From NCBI GenBank assembly GCA_019321725.1, contig CM033115.1, positions 434,001-498,000 on the forward strand: 64,000 nt of DNA. Reading direction: 5' to 3'. Positions 24,626-36,039 of this stretch are shown here, in pieces. Positions within the stretch are counted from its first letter, which is position 1, and every line of letters starts with the position of its first letter. The position numbers were made by a program, and so were the translations under genes. Origin of the DNA: Paulownia fortunei. Lineage: Eukaryota > Streptophyta > Magnoliopsida > Lamiales > Paulowniaceae. The notes under the pieces are model-generated. The model was not told where the DNA came from and searched no databases. It saw nothing but the letters and a program-made list of their open reading frames with translations.

Positions 24626-26624
24626 CTATGACTCATTCATAAAGACAGCACCGTGGCCGTTTGCTTTCAAGAACTTCTTCAACAAAAGAACAACTATAGC
24701 AATGGTAAGCCCAAAAGCTGCCCATGTGAATAAGCGATCATCTGCCTGCTTGGGAACCCTTGCTTCTGCCTTATGCAACACCTGCTGTTCGCTTGTGGGC
24801 ACGGCAGGAACCGACCTTGATGTCTGAGCAACATGTGCATTTGAAGGGGTTTCATTAGGTTCTTCAACAATCCCATCATCTTCAGCTGGATGAGGAAGTG
24901 TTTCAGTAGTACGCTGAACAACATCATTTTGGGTACTCTGTTGACCTTCACTCTCTTCATTGCCAGTCTGTGCTTCCGACTCCTGGTTGCCTTGAGGCAC
25001 TGGAGGTGCTTTGCTAAGCATATATTCATGAATCTAAGCAAGCAACTCATTAGTTTAAGATCACACATGATAGAGACAATCCAGAAAGAGACAAACCAGA
25101 AAGTAGGACCTAACAAACCTCATCAATCAACTTTTGGCGCTCAGCAGATCCAAATGTTGGAGCTGCTTCACGAGATTTGACTGCAAGAGCTTGCCTCTCT
25201 TCTTTTGTGTAATCTAATGATCCCAGTGCACCATTTGGGCTGGTAGGCATAAATGCAATTAATGCTACCAAAGCAGTCCGAACTGAAAAATCCACCAACA
25301 CAAATTGTCATTATCCACATACAAACCTATAAAGAATATGTCCATCTTGTGAACCTCATAAAATATCAGCCAAATGAGAGGCAGCGTACAAGATGGGGAA
25401 AAAACATCCTTTTCCTTGGAAAAGAACTCTACCATCTTTTTATTTTACTAACACAAAGGTTAAGAAATATCAAAATATCTCAAATAAGAACTTACCACTC
25501 CAGGATGGTTGCCAGTGTTCAGGATGATGATTGGAAATGCTTAAGCATATCTTGGTTTGGGTTTCAAATCGACCATTTGGCTGTAAAGTAAAATTTAAAC
25601 AGACCAGAGATCAATTACAACCAAAGTTTGTTCCCATGAACAATATCCAACTGATACTGTTGAGCTATTTAAGAAGATCAGTGCAATACCGTGAGTAACA
25701 TAAATGAAGGTGGCTTGAAAGGATATTCAGCAGGCAACTGAATTCTTCCATGATATATTCCTCCCTCAAACTCCGAATCTCTCGGCCCCCTGATTGCAAA
25801 TTGCCATTCGAATATGTTCTCCTGAAAAAATATTTTAATCAATAAGCTTAAATCTAGACAGAATATCCAGAAAATAAAAAAAAACAAGTGAGTCAACCAA
25901 GAATAATAGTTGATTACATCATTCCTAAATCCAGCACCACGAATCACGCATCAGAAAAAGAGTTTTCCCCATTGAAACAGAATTCGGCAGTGTACATGGA
26001 TAAAGAAAAAAGCAAAAAGGGGAATTCAAACTGAAAATTCAAAATTTAAGAACTATCTAATTTAAGAAATAAATTCAAGGAATTCAAAAGTTTTACGAAA
26101 TGAATGTGCTCTTCAATGGAAGATTTCAAAATTGTGCGTATAAAAATCAGAAAACGAAGGGAAATCGCACGATCCACACATCAAGCCAACTAATATTAAA
26201 TTCTCAAATTACCAATTCCAAAATAGAAAAAAAGTAATTTGAATTTATCTTTCCCGATAGTCAACTCTGCGCAAAATTCAAACTCCAAATCAAATTGAAA
26301 TTCGAATAAGCACCAGCTAACAAAATAATGAAAAATAGTGAAACCAAAATAATTCTAGATCCAGCCGATCTAAAAATAAACATGTGATATCCATTTTCCG
26401 CAAAAACAAACAACCCCCTACAAAATTTCTTAAAAACAAAAACGAGCAACAAAATTACAAAAAAAAAAAGAATTTCATAAGTCTGAAATTAATTAGCCAT
26501 AAATCAACTAAACCTCCAGCGGAAGGCTCATGAAATCATCCGAAGGATTCGACTGCATCTCTTTAACCTCCTGCAAAATCCTCTTCACCGCGGGATTCTT
26601 CCGATTGTACTTGTCTTCCGCCAT
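24626..26624 (-). CDS. tail-anchored ER ubiquitin-conjugating enzyme E2, UBC32-type, five exons
   Basis: Exons 26624-26514, 25821-25690, 25580-25496, 25282-25119 and 25033-24626 join in frame to give 299 residues, close to Arabidopsis UBC32. The start MAEDKYNRKNPAVKRI is the usual N-terminal helix. The UBC fold runs to about residue 150, with TPNGRF and the active-site Cys93 in KICLSISNHHPEHW. As in UBE2J-class enzymes, the usual HPN is replaced by TPN. After an acidic, low-complexity linker, residues 267-284 (AAFGLTIAIVVLLLKKF region) form a C-terminal membrane anchor, so the enzyme should face the cytosol on the ER. The family works in ER-associated degradation, and UBC32 in salt and brassinosteroid responses. 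A TATA-like stretch read on minus lies at about 26718-26705. Confidence 0.94.
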
Positions 26625-26704
26625 TTTTTCACCTCACTGAACTTTTACGAGTACCAGATTCTTCTCACCAACGAAGACGACGACTTCTATAAACAGAAAA
26701 TGTA

Positions 26705-26718
26705 TATATTATATAAAG
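26705..26718 (-). promoter_or_regulatory. TATA-like element upstream of the UBC32-type gene
   Basis: On the minus strand the sequence reads TTATATAATATATA, about 80-95 bases before the start codon at 26624. Position and composition fit a plant core promoter. No transcription start is visible directly. Confidence 0.45.
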
Positions 26719-26750
26719 ACTCAATTTTTCATTTTTCTTTCATGATGATA

Positions 26751-26790
26751 AGAGAGAGAGAGTTTGGTGAGAGAGAGAGGTTGGTGACAC
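26751..26790. repeat. GA-rich microsatellite
   Basis: Two runs of GAGAGA separated by TTTGGT lie just upstream of the UBC32-type core promoter. Such runs are common in plant promoters and 5' leaders and may bind GAGA-type factors; no function is shown here. Confidence 0.7.
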
Positions 26791-26799
26791 GTCATCATA

Positions 26800-27990
26800 T
26801 TGCAGATCTCCTAACGTGTTAAAAGTACATTGGCTGTTTGCGTGGTTACTGTGCGGTTCACTATTTAAGTATGTTACAGTTTGAACTAAAGACGCGTTCG
26901 AAGTTATAAAAAGTCAAAGCCTTAGTGAGTTGTACAAACTTGTGTTCAAACTTCCGCAGCACCTTAGAAACTATACCTATTTATAAAATATTTTTGTGAT
27001 GATTTAAAATTACAATTGCTTTTTTGAAATTTATTTTTATTTTATAAATATCCTCAATTAATTAATTTTTTTATAATTATGCTAAATTTTAGAAATAGAT
27101 TTTGTAATTTATGACGACGGATATTTGAATTAAGGTATGAAGATAAATATGGAAAAGTTATTTAAATAACATCTTACTTTTTTAATCTCCAATCTGAGTT
27201 AGATCAAATGATGAACAAATTTAAGTTTTATGCCAAGTCTTTGGATCGCCTCAGTAGAATAAAAGGATAAGTGGGAGACAATATTTCTGGGGTGACTTTG
27301 CAAGCATTTAAGTAATACCTTGATAGCTTATTACTATTTCATTGTGATTTTTCCCTGTGGAAATATCCTTGTTCCTTTTGGGTTCAAGGCATACTGCATA
27401 CACTGCACCTAATATAGTGAAAAGTGACTAAGATGTCACTTTTATCAAAAAAATAGATCCAAATAGAGTGCACAAGTTGATCATTTTTAGCTTTATTGTC
27501 AATTTTCATAATTACACTAATAAAAAAAATGCATACCTAAAACTGCTGTTGCAGAGTCTACAAGAGACAAAGTATGGATTGAATTTCCTAGTCATTGTAA
27601 TCAGCAAAGCAACCACAGAGGACAAAGGTGCTTTCATGGAAGTTTCTTGGAACAGCTTTCATTTGAAGTTATGTGCCAGCTTGATCATGGCCCCTTAGCC
27701 ACAAAAAGTCATTTGGATGATTGTATAGATTATTAAAGAGGAAACCGTTAATTCTTAAGTCTCAGATCTTAACTGGCTGATTTGAAAACATCGAATACGA
27801 TAACAAGAGATCAAATGCCCTTATGTGATGGAATGTGTCATTATATGACAGAAATTGTCACTGTCAACAATGAATTTGTCCGAGATTGATTGAAAGTCTT
27901 TTGTCATGTTATAGATAGTAAAATGAATGTAGCAGTGCATGGGCAGACAGTGAAGGATAAGTTAACTCTTGCATTAGTTCCAAATCTTTG
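26800..27990. other. intergenic DNA upstream of the GRAS array
   Basis: No gene was recognised. A 76-residue plus-strand open frame at 27468 has no family signature. The right end is presumably the former promoter of the first GRAS copy. Confidence 0.5.
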
Positions 27991-27992
27991 AA

Positions 27993-29767
27993 ATGCTGAT
28001 CAAAATGTTCCCTGCTGAGCAATTTGATCCCACTGGAGTATCAAATGAGTCTAGTGAGTCAAAGGGTATTGAGAGTGGAGAAGGTAAGAAGTCACCAAAA
28101 GGGAGTAACTTCTGTGGAGTTGAAGGATGGGAAGACATGGATATCGACCAGTTTGGTTCTGGCATAGGGTTCTTTCAGGCACAGGGTAATGCAGCTGAGC
28201 TAGGACCTGCCATGTCTGAAGATGAAAATCACCGACAACTACAAAACTATTAAGTGTTTGGCAACTTAGATGATTTGTATCTTGATGTTGTCTCTCCTCC
28301 TTTTCAATCATGTGATGATGAGATCAGGAAGATTTTTGGCATCGACTTCCAGAATTCTGAGCTAATTGAAGCCAAGGAGAAAGGATCATATGTGTTCCCC
28401 GCAGCATCTTTTGAGATTCTGAGGAGATATGGAAACAGGCGCTTAAGATTAGATAGAGAAAAATCAAATGCAGGCACTCAGATGAAATCCACTGATAGTA
28501 GAAGTTCAATGGTGTCAACTGAAAAAATCATTGAATTGGCCGCGGAAAAATTCATTCAGTCCATGTCCCAGAGTATAGAAATCTCCAGAATTAGTCATCC
28601 ATATCCAAGTTCAGTGTTAGGCCATTCTGAAGATGACTCTAAAGGAGTTCAACTTGTGCAGAATCTTCTATTGTGTGCTGAGAAAGTAGGCGATAAGAAG
28701 TACGAATGTGCTTGCAAGCTCTTGGAAGAGTGTGACAAAATGAGTTCCTCCACAGGAACCCCCATTCAGAGACTAGTGTATTATTTCAGTGAAGCTCTAT
28801 ATGAGAAGATTGACAGGGAAACGGGAACAATAACAGCAAAGGGTTTGGGAAAGAAGATTTTAGACCCTCTTGAGGCATTTAAATGCACAAATACGTTCCT
28901 AATTGCATCTCATGAAAAGCTTCCTCTCTCTCAGATTACAAAATTCTCAGGAATTCAAGCTATTGTAGATTGTGTAGCAGAGGCCAGCAAGGTCCATGTA
29001 ATTGACCTTATGATCAGGATTGGAGTACAATGCACCATCTTGATGTAAGCACTTGCAGCTCGATGTGAACACCCTATTCAGTACCTTAAGATCACTGCTG
29101 TTGGCACTAAATCAAAGCCAACAATAGAGGAGACGGGCAGGCAATTGATGACCTTTGCTGAGTCCTTGAACTTGAAGTTCTCTTTTCATATAGTCATGGT
29201 AACAGATATCTTAGATCTCAACGAAAATCTTTTTGAATTGATGCTGATGAAGCTGTTGCTGTCTATGCGGCCTACACTCTTACGAATATGATTGGAAGGG
29301 CTGATCGGCTTGAACATGTGATGAAAGTGATAAAAAATATCAATCCTTGTGTCATGATTGTCACAGAAACGGAGGCAAATTGTAATTCTCCTACTTTTGT
29401 ACGGCGCTTTGTTGAAGCTCTTTTCTTCTATGGTGCATTCTTCGATTCCTTGGCAGAATGTATGAAGAATGATGAAAAAAATAGAAGGTCCATAAGAAAC
29501 ATTGTGGCCGCTGAAGGAGGCATCAGGAAGGTCCGGCCTGTGAGTATAAATGTCTGGAGGGCATTTTTTGCACGTTTTGGGTTAGTGGAGAAAGAACTGA
29601 GCATGTCATCTGTGTATCAAGCAAATATGGTGCGGCGGAGTTTCCCCTGTGGGAGCTCCTGTACATTAGGCATGAAGGGTAAATGCTTAACTATAGGTTG
29701 GAAGGGAACACCACTTAGTACACTCTCTGCATGGAAGTTTAAAAGAGATGTGATGGATGAAAGTTAA
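27993..29767 (+). pseudogene. GRAS-family copy 1, inactivated by two stops and a frameshift
   Basis: From the ATG at 27993 the same frame continues through a TAA at 28251-28253 and another TAA at 29046-29048, where the paralogues have a MxALA motif (Gln expected: CAA to TAA). A one-base deletion near 29235-29245 (GAATTGATGCTG) then shifts the frame for the last third. When these are ignored, the GRAS domain is complete in order: leucine-rich region 1 (VQLVQNLLLCAEKV), VHIID-type motif (VHVIDLMIRIG), leucine-rich region 2, PFYRE region (FVRRFVEALFFYGAFFD) and the SAW end (GWKGTPLSTLSAWKF). It is one exon, as is usual for GRAS genes. GRAS proteins are nuclear transcription regulators, including DELLA and SCARECROW types. 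This copy cannot make a complete product. Confidence 0.9.
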
Positions 29768-29769
29768 AA

Positions 29770-30339
29770 GTTCATATTCAATTTCCCTTTTAGCCCTCTT
29801 ACAGAAAATGTGTGATAAGAAGTTGGTTCTACAGTATTTTTAAGTTGCTAAGCAAAGTTAGACCACATATTGATAGTGGGGGAATATCATTTGTTGTATA
29901 ATCACCTGTTGGTTTTAGTGCATGTTTTCATCCTTAGAGAAAATCATATCAGATAGAATGAACTCTCAATACTGGATCATGACTTGCCTCTAGTGATGTT
30001 CTTAGGTAATGGAGTTTATCATTTGTCCTGTTTATGTTGCTGAAAATCTCAGTACTAGAAGTTTTTAGTATTCAACTGTAGCTTTCTAATGGAATCTAAT
30101 GTAAATATGAAATATATACTCATATATTCACTAGGACTATTACAATACATCTGTAGAGCAGAGGACCTAAAGAAGAAATCTATAGCAATCTCAATTTGCA
30201 ACGTCAAAGGAAATTTCACAAAAGTGATTTGATTCTCTTGAAGTAATGAAAAAGTCTAGTTCATCTAAGGCTTACTAGAATGAAGCTGAAAGAAATTTTT
30301 TGAAACGATATTATTTACATAGAAGTCAAGATTCAGGGA
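29770..30339. other. spacer between GRAS copies 1 and 2
   Basis: No gene seen. The first part is the former 3' flank of copy 1. Confidence 0.5.
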
Positions 30340-31420
30340 GTCAGTAGAAGCCAAATCATTTTGTTGTGGCGTTGGGTTCTTTCGGGAACATGACGTTATT
30401 GCTGAGCCATCCCTTTCCTGTCTAAAGTATGATCCTGAAGGACTACAAATGCTAGCTTATGTTGTTACTCCATAGATTTTATATGTAGCTTCTCAACCAT
30501 TACAAGCTTGCGGGGAGGCCATCAGAATACTTTCGAGCACCAAATTGCAAATTTCCGAAAATTCACAGCTTATTGAACCAACTTGAGATTATGAAGGGCT
30601 GTAGAAGCATTCTTGCAGGGTCAATGGAAAAGATACATGGACCGAACTATGAGACAATGAGCAGCATCATTTCTCCCTCACCGTTATCAACTAATTAGAG
30701 TTGGTCGCAGGGAACTTCATCTAGTCCAATGCTGAAAGTAGCAATGAACACTCAGCTATCAGCTATCAATATGCCAGTTCATTTTTGGGCCTCTCCACAG
30801 AGAATGCAAAAGGCATTCAGCTTGTGCATGATGTCTCCTGCCATGGGCTGATCTGAACCCATTTTCTTCCGCTGTGCCTAACAAGCTTGTGCATGATCTC
30901 TCCTGCCATATGCTGAGAAATCAGGCAAGCAGCACTACAATTGTTCTAGTAAACTCCTTGGAGAGTTTAATAAGCTGAGTTCCAGGAAAATGAATACAAT
31001 CCGACAATTGGTGCACTATATGATTGAAGTGCTTCGTGAAAAGATTGATCGGTAATCTGGAAGATTTACTGGAAAAGGTACAATAAAGAAGTGGTTGCTA
31101 GACTCCAACTTTCAAATAAAAATTTACTGCTCACCAGGTTAACAAATTTACTGTGATTCAATCCATAGTAGACCATGTAACAACATGTAAAAAGGTTCAA
31201 GTTGTTTCAAGGTTTGGGGTTGTGGAGACAGAGCTCAGAGAGTCATCTTTCTATCAAGCAAGTTTGGTCTGTAAAAGTTTCAAACAAGGGGGGTTCTTGC
31301 ACACTTGGTACGGACAGAAAATGCCTCATTACTTGTCAGAAGGGAACACCAGTATATTCACTGTCTGCATGGAAATTCCATGGGATGCGACCAATTTCAG
31401 CATTTACTTTATATTTCTAT
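30340..31420 (+). pseudogene. GRAS-family copy 2, heavily decayed remnant with large internal deletion
   Basis: Pieces in several frames match neighbouring copies in order. Near 30365 a VGFFREHDVIAEPS block corresponds to the N-terminus of copy 1, followed at about 30960-31060 by FNKLSSRKMNTIRQLVHYMI and LREKIDR. At 31160 IQSIVDHVTTCKKVQVV leads straight into SRFGVVETELRESSFYQASL. The roughly 180 residues normally between the VHIID motif and the RFG block are missing, so an internal deletion joined the two. The end (SYSLSAWKF-like) is again frameshifted near 31290. The open frame of 169 codons at 31153-31662 is a by-product that runs past the homologous end. A short tandem duplication containing AAGCTTGTGCATGAT lies at about 30820-30920. 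Confidence 0.82.
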
Positions 31421-31669
31421 GCTCTTTTCTCAATTCTTGTATAGCTTTCTGTGCCGCTTTGTGCAACTTTCTTCATGTCAGCTTACTTAGTATGAGTGGC
31501 GTTGTATTACTGATACTGGGAATGCATTTGAATGATCTATTAGTATCTTGGAGATTGGTTTTTAGCCCTCATTCATATAATCTGATCCGGTGTATTATTC
31601 ATAGATTTATATCTCCATCCTTGAGCCTGCTATCTTACAAAGTTCTCTCCACGTACAAATGAAAATACC

Positions 31670-32050
31670 CGTATAAAATAACTAGCTGTCTTTCCTTTGT
31701 TTTTGCAGTTACTAATATATTTATAAGTGGCTGCATATTTTTGGAATCTAATGCTTCTTCTGTAATGAGGCGGCTATTAGGTTGACTCTACCAGCAATTA
31801 TCCTAGAAGGAATTTTCCTTGCTTGCAGATACTCCTGTATTGGAGCTTTGTTTATAAAAGGATATCGGCAGTGAAAGAAAGCTACAAAAGAAAAGGTTGT
31901 TAACTACTTCCTTTGTTCATTTCTGGATACAGCTAAAGACCCCTAGAGCTATTTCAGTTGCGAGCCTCCCTTTGAGGGTTCTTTCTCTGTCATTGACTGA
32001 TTCAGTTTCTGTTGAGGGAAATTAAACCTCTAATATTGGCAACAACACTG
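31670..32050. other. spacer and leader before GRAS copy 3
   Basis: No separate gene. It precedes the ancestral start of copy 3 at 32057 and probably holds that gene's 5' leader. A TATA box could not be placed with confidence. Confidence 0.45.
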
Positions 32051-32056
32051 GAAAGC

Positions 32057-33554
32057 ATGGAACCACATTCCGATGAAGCCACTCAGAAAGGCAAACATCC
32101 GCTTACAGTTTCTTATCATGTTGAAGCTAAGAAAGAATTTCCAGTCACCATTTGGAATATTGAACAAGTATGGGAGCCAAGTGAAGCGTTTGAGAAGCGA
32201 TGAACCATGTAAACCAAGCCAACTTAAGCATTTTCAAAGGGAAAACCCGAATGGGCTAGGCTCAAAAATTGAAGGAAGTAACTCGAGTTGTCAAGTATTA
32301 TCTGCAGAAAGCATCCTGAGATTGGCAAGAATTAAATTTTTCCAGTCCTACTCTCAGAAGGCAGGTGATTGTTTCACTCCTGGAAACCCTTCAGAATTCC
32401 AGTGTGGTCTTTCTCATGATAATGAAAGGCTTTTGGATCTTGCATTTTGTCTGCTTGATGCTGCTGAAAACTTTTCCCGCCAACGGTATGATCAAGCCGA
32501 AGAATTGATCATTCGTGTTCTTTTGGCTTCCCATGCTGATCATCCTATTGAGAGAGTTGTCACATGTTTTGCTCGGGATCTGAGAGGCAGGATTGATTTA
32601 GAGAAGGGCAAAACTGATCTCGAGGGAGAAGTAGTATACGTGGATGTGGAGGAAGCAGTAACGAATCTAAAAGTAGCTATCTATGCATGTGAACAACAAC
32701 TTCCCTTCTCTCAGATCACACATTTTACTGGGATTCAGACCATTTTGGACAGTATTGGATCATCTGAAAGAATTCATTTCATTGATATTGGAATAAAACT
32801 TGGGTCTCACTGGATAATAATTATGCATGCTCTTGCTAATCAAAAAAATTGTCCACTGGAGCAGCTCAAGATTACTGCAGTCTGCACATCCAAAGATAAG
32901 ATTGAAGAAACAGGTAAACTGCTGTCATCATTTGCAGAGTCTGTGAATTTACCTTTCGAATTGAAAATATTATACTCAGAAATGAATGACCTTAAGAAAG
33001 ATATGTTTGAGTTAGAGGCTGGTGAAGTATTGGCTGTTTATTTAGAAGTCTGTCTGATGTCTTTATCAGCTTGCCCTCCTCACTTAGAAGCTTTAATAAG
33101 AGAGATTAAAAACCTCAATCCCAATTTGATGGTGGTAAATGAAGTAGAGGCAAATATCGTTGCATCAACTTTCATTGACCGATTCCATCAGGGACTATTT
33201 CTTTGTAGTGCAATGTTTGATTGCCTGGAGGCTTGCTTGGGATGGGACAACGAGTGTAGGAGGATAGTCGAGCAAGTATACTATCAGGAGATCATTAGAA
33301 ATATTATTACAACTCAGGACAAGGAGAGTTTTAAACAACGTCTGAAGATTGATTTCTGGAGGGAATATTTTGCAAGGTTTGGTATCGTGGAAATGGAGCT
33401 GAGCCAGCCATCTGTATATCAAGCAAGTTTGCTGCTTAGAGAATCTGCTAGCTGGAGTCCTTGTACTCTGGGTATGAATGGGAAATGTATGCTTCTCGGG
33501 TGGAAGGGAACCCCATTGCGATCTGTGTCTGCTTGGAAGTTCCCGCATGACTGA
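32057..33554 (+). CDS. GRAS-family protein, copy 3; GRAS domain open but N-terminus frame-shifted
   Basis: The frame 32073-33554 encodes up to 493 residues and keeps the whole GRAS domain: leucine-rich region 1 (LDLAFCLLDAAENF), VHIID-type motif (IHFIDIGIKLGSHW), leucine-rich region 2 (LEQLKITAV), a PFYRE region and the SAW end (GWKGTPLRSVSAWKF). By comparison with copies 4 and 5 the original start is the ATG at 32057 (MEPHSDEATQKGKHP, then SYHVEAKKEFPV). That frame is lost at about 32145, just before the shared FGILNKYGSQVKR block, by a net shift of one base. The surviving long frame therefore begins at an out-of-frame ATG at 32073 and carries about 25 foreign residues. The protein may still be made with an altered short N-terminus, or the gene may be in early decay. 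The subfamily is uncertain; such proteins are often annotated as DELLA-RGL-like, but no DELLA motif is present. Confidence 0.75.
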
Positions 33555-33559
33555 AATAT

Positions 33560-34530
33560 AGAGGAAGATGTGCAGTATAAGTAAAAAAAAATTTGTCCTT
33601 TTATTATCACTACATATGAAAAGTGTAATGGTCTTTCCTTGAACTCCTTTTGTATGATTATTAGAATAAAGCCATCGACTGCTAGTAAATTTCAGATTCT
33701 TGTTTCTACTGCAGATATCAAAGTTCCCCTGTGTCTCCAGGATCAAGAGCACATTTTTCTCTTTTTGTAATGGATTTTTTTTTTTCAATTTATTGGAAGG
33801 GCTTATTCTGTAAGCAAGAATGATATCTTCCACGTACTGTTATGCTCTGATGATGAGAGGACTAGTATATAATTAACAACTGCTGAACAATGTGTTTTTG
33901 GCCAAGCAAAATAATGGTGCTCGGCTGCTCCCCAAAATGAAGTTTTTTAGGGACATTTTGCATTGTTGGAAGCATTCTTCAAGAGTCTTGGACTAGATTA
34001 ATGATTTTCACTAGAGGGTGCAATATAATACTTGGAGCCATGGTGCAAGTGCAAAAGATGCAAATAACTTCCCAGCTGGGCATGTTGATTGTTCTTATGA
34101 ATGATCTCAACATACTAGCAAGAAAATAATCTTAACTCAACCAAAATGAGCCAGATTTTTTAAATGGTAACATTATGAATGTAAACATGAGATTCATTTT
34201 GATTGATGAAGTTGAGTCTGTCAAGCTTAGTATTCCATGATTCTATCTTGGAAATTCTCATGAGCATTCTGGAGAGAGTGTTAACATTAGCAATCAAAGA
34301 AAAATCAACATAGAAAGATGGGGCAAGTACTTATCTTTCCTACCTTGGTCGGCCGTTCTTAGATAACATCTTATGATTTCCTGTTAGAATGGAGAAATCA
34401 TGCAAGAAAATATTTCTTTCTTTTCTTCTCTTTTTTTTTTTTACTTTTCTTCTTTGTTTTTTTTTTTTTTAATTTTTTCCCACTCTTGGTGTATGTAGAT
34501 GTCTTTTCTCGAGCCATTTCAACATGGTCT
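33560..34530. other. spacer between GRAS copies 3 and 4
   Basis: No gene. Pyrimidine-rich runs occur near 34425-34475. The 212-residue minus-strand open frame at 33195-33833 is antisense to copy 3 and has no family features. Confidence 0.5.
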
Positions 34531-34535
34531 CAGGC

Positions 34536-34544
34536 TATATATAA
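34536..34544 (+). promoter_or_regulatory. TATA box of GRAS copy 4
   Basis: TATATATAA lies 72 bases before the ATG at 34616 and is followed by a short leader. Core promoter elements appear intact although the coding frame downstream is broken. Confidence 0.6.
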
Positions 34545-34615
34545 GTCCCCCTGTGGCTGTACCAAAAGTATATTTTGTCTGAAAATAAGCCTAATAGAGA
34601 GCATATTGGGGAGAC

Positions 34616-36036
34616 ATGGCTTCCAACTCTAAGGAAACCACAGAAACTGAAAGAAATCCAACCAGAATCTCTTATATTGCTGAATCAAAGAAAGAAATCC
34701 ATTGTCTTCCTTCGGCATCCTTTGAAATCCTGAACAAGTATGGGAGCCAACTTAAGCGTTTTAGAAAGAGAAAAGAAAATGAGCTAAACTATGAGACAAC
34801 TTGCAACTCCTCAAATTACCAAGTTTTATCTGCTGAAAGCCTTGTGAAATTTGCAAGAACAAGATATGTAGTGCTTCCTTCTGAGAAGACTGGTAATTTT
34901 CTACCTCCTAAGGGCTCTGCTAAATCTCATTCCAACTCTTGTCCGCGGAATGTGCATTGCATCTTGTTCTTGCGGCTGAGAAGTTTTGCCACAGACAATT
35001 TGATGATGCAAAAGAGTTGCTTAGAGGTTGCTATCAAGCTACTTCAGGCTCAAGTACTCCACTTCAAAAAACTGTCCCACCATTTTGCCGAGACGCTTCA
35101 AGAGAGGATTGGTATGGAGATGGGAAGAATTGATCTAGAGAGAAGGAAACTGAATGTGGAAGCTCTGATGAATATGCAGCCAACTTCACTTGCATATGAA
35201 CAAGAACTTCCCATCTGTCAAGTCACTCAGTTTACTGGGATTCAAGTGATCTTGGACAGTGTAGCAACAGCCAGAAAAATTCCTTTGGTTGATTTTGGAA
35301 TCAAAAGTGGATCACACGGGACAGTATTGATGCATGCTCTTGCTGATCAGAAAAACTGTTCACTACAGCTGCTCAAGATAACTGCAGTAGGAATGTTGAA
35401 AGATAGGCTTGAAGAGTTAGGTAGGTGGCTGTCATCTTATGCTTTTCATTCAAAATAGTTTTTTCAGAATTTGAGGGCATTTAGAATGATTTCTTTGAAG
35501 TGGAGGCTAATGAAGTGGTGGCAGTGTACTTCAAATTGCATCTGTGGTCGCCATTAGCATGTCCGGATAGCTTGGAATCTCTCATAAAAGCAATCAAAAA
35601 CCTCAATCCTTGTGTGATGGTGGTCATTGAAGTGGAGGCAAATACCAATACATCGGATTTCTTGGGCCGTTTTTATGTGGCACTCTATGTTTTCAGTGCC
35701 ACGTTTGATTGCCTTGAGTGTTGCCTTGAAAGAGATAATCAGTTCAGAGAAGTAGCCGAGAAAGAGTACCACAGGGAGATGATTCAAAATATTATCATAT
35801 CCGAGGATGAAGAGAGGATTGTTCACAATGTTAAGATCAACTTTTGGAGGGAATTGTTTGCTAGGTTTGGCATTGTGGAAACAGAGTTTAGCCAATCATG
35901 TCTGTGTCAAGCAAGCTCGTTGGCCAATTCTTCTGGTTACAGTACATTGAAAATGAATGGAAAATGCATAATTCTTGAGTGGAAAGGAATCCCAATGCTT
36001 TCTCTTTCTGCTTGGAAGTTCCAGCAGACAGAGTAG
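34616..36036 (+). pseudogene. GRAS-family copy 4, frameshifted
   Basis: The ATG at 34616 opens MASNSKETTETERNP and ASFEILNKYGSQLKRFR, which matches copy 5. Between about 34940 and 35080 the conserved leucine-rich region 1 (AAEKFCHRQFDDAKELL) lies in a different frame. Two shifts of opposite sense therefore bracket it and leave the main frame open but with about 45 unrelated residues. The main frame then ends at 35458. The rest of the domain is in another frame, where a TAG at 35482-35484 precedes NDFFEVEANEVV, then PFYRE and SAW parts (KGIPMLSLSAWKF) to 36036. It cannot give a full GRAS protein. The 178-codon frame from 35500 would encode only the C-terminal half. Confidence 0.88.
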
Positions 36037-36039
36037 GAG

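Noticed and set aside
30820..30920. Short repeat CTTGTGCATGATxTCTCCTGCCAT as an independent element
   Set aside because: It is best explained as a local duplication inside the GRAS copy 2 remnant, so it is noted there only.
33195..33833. 212-residue minus-strand open frame
   Set aside because: It is antisense to GRAS copy 3, has no family signature and extends into AT-rich flank, so it is a shadow frame.
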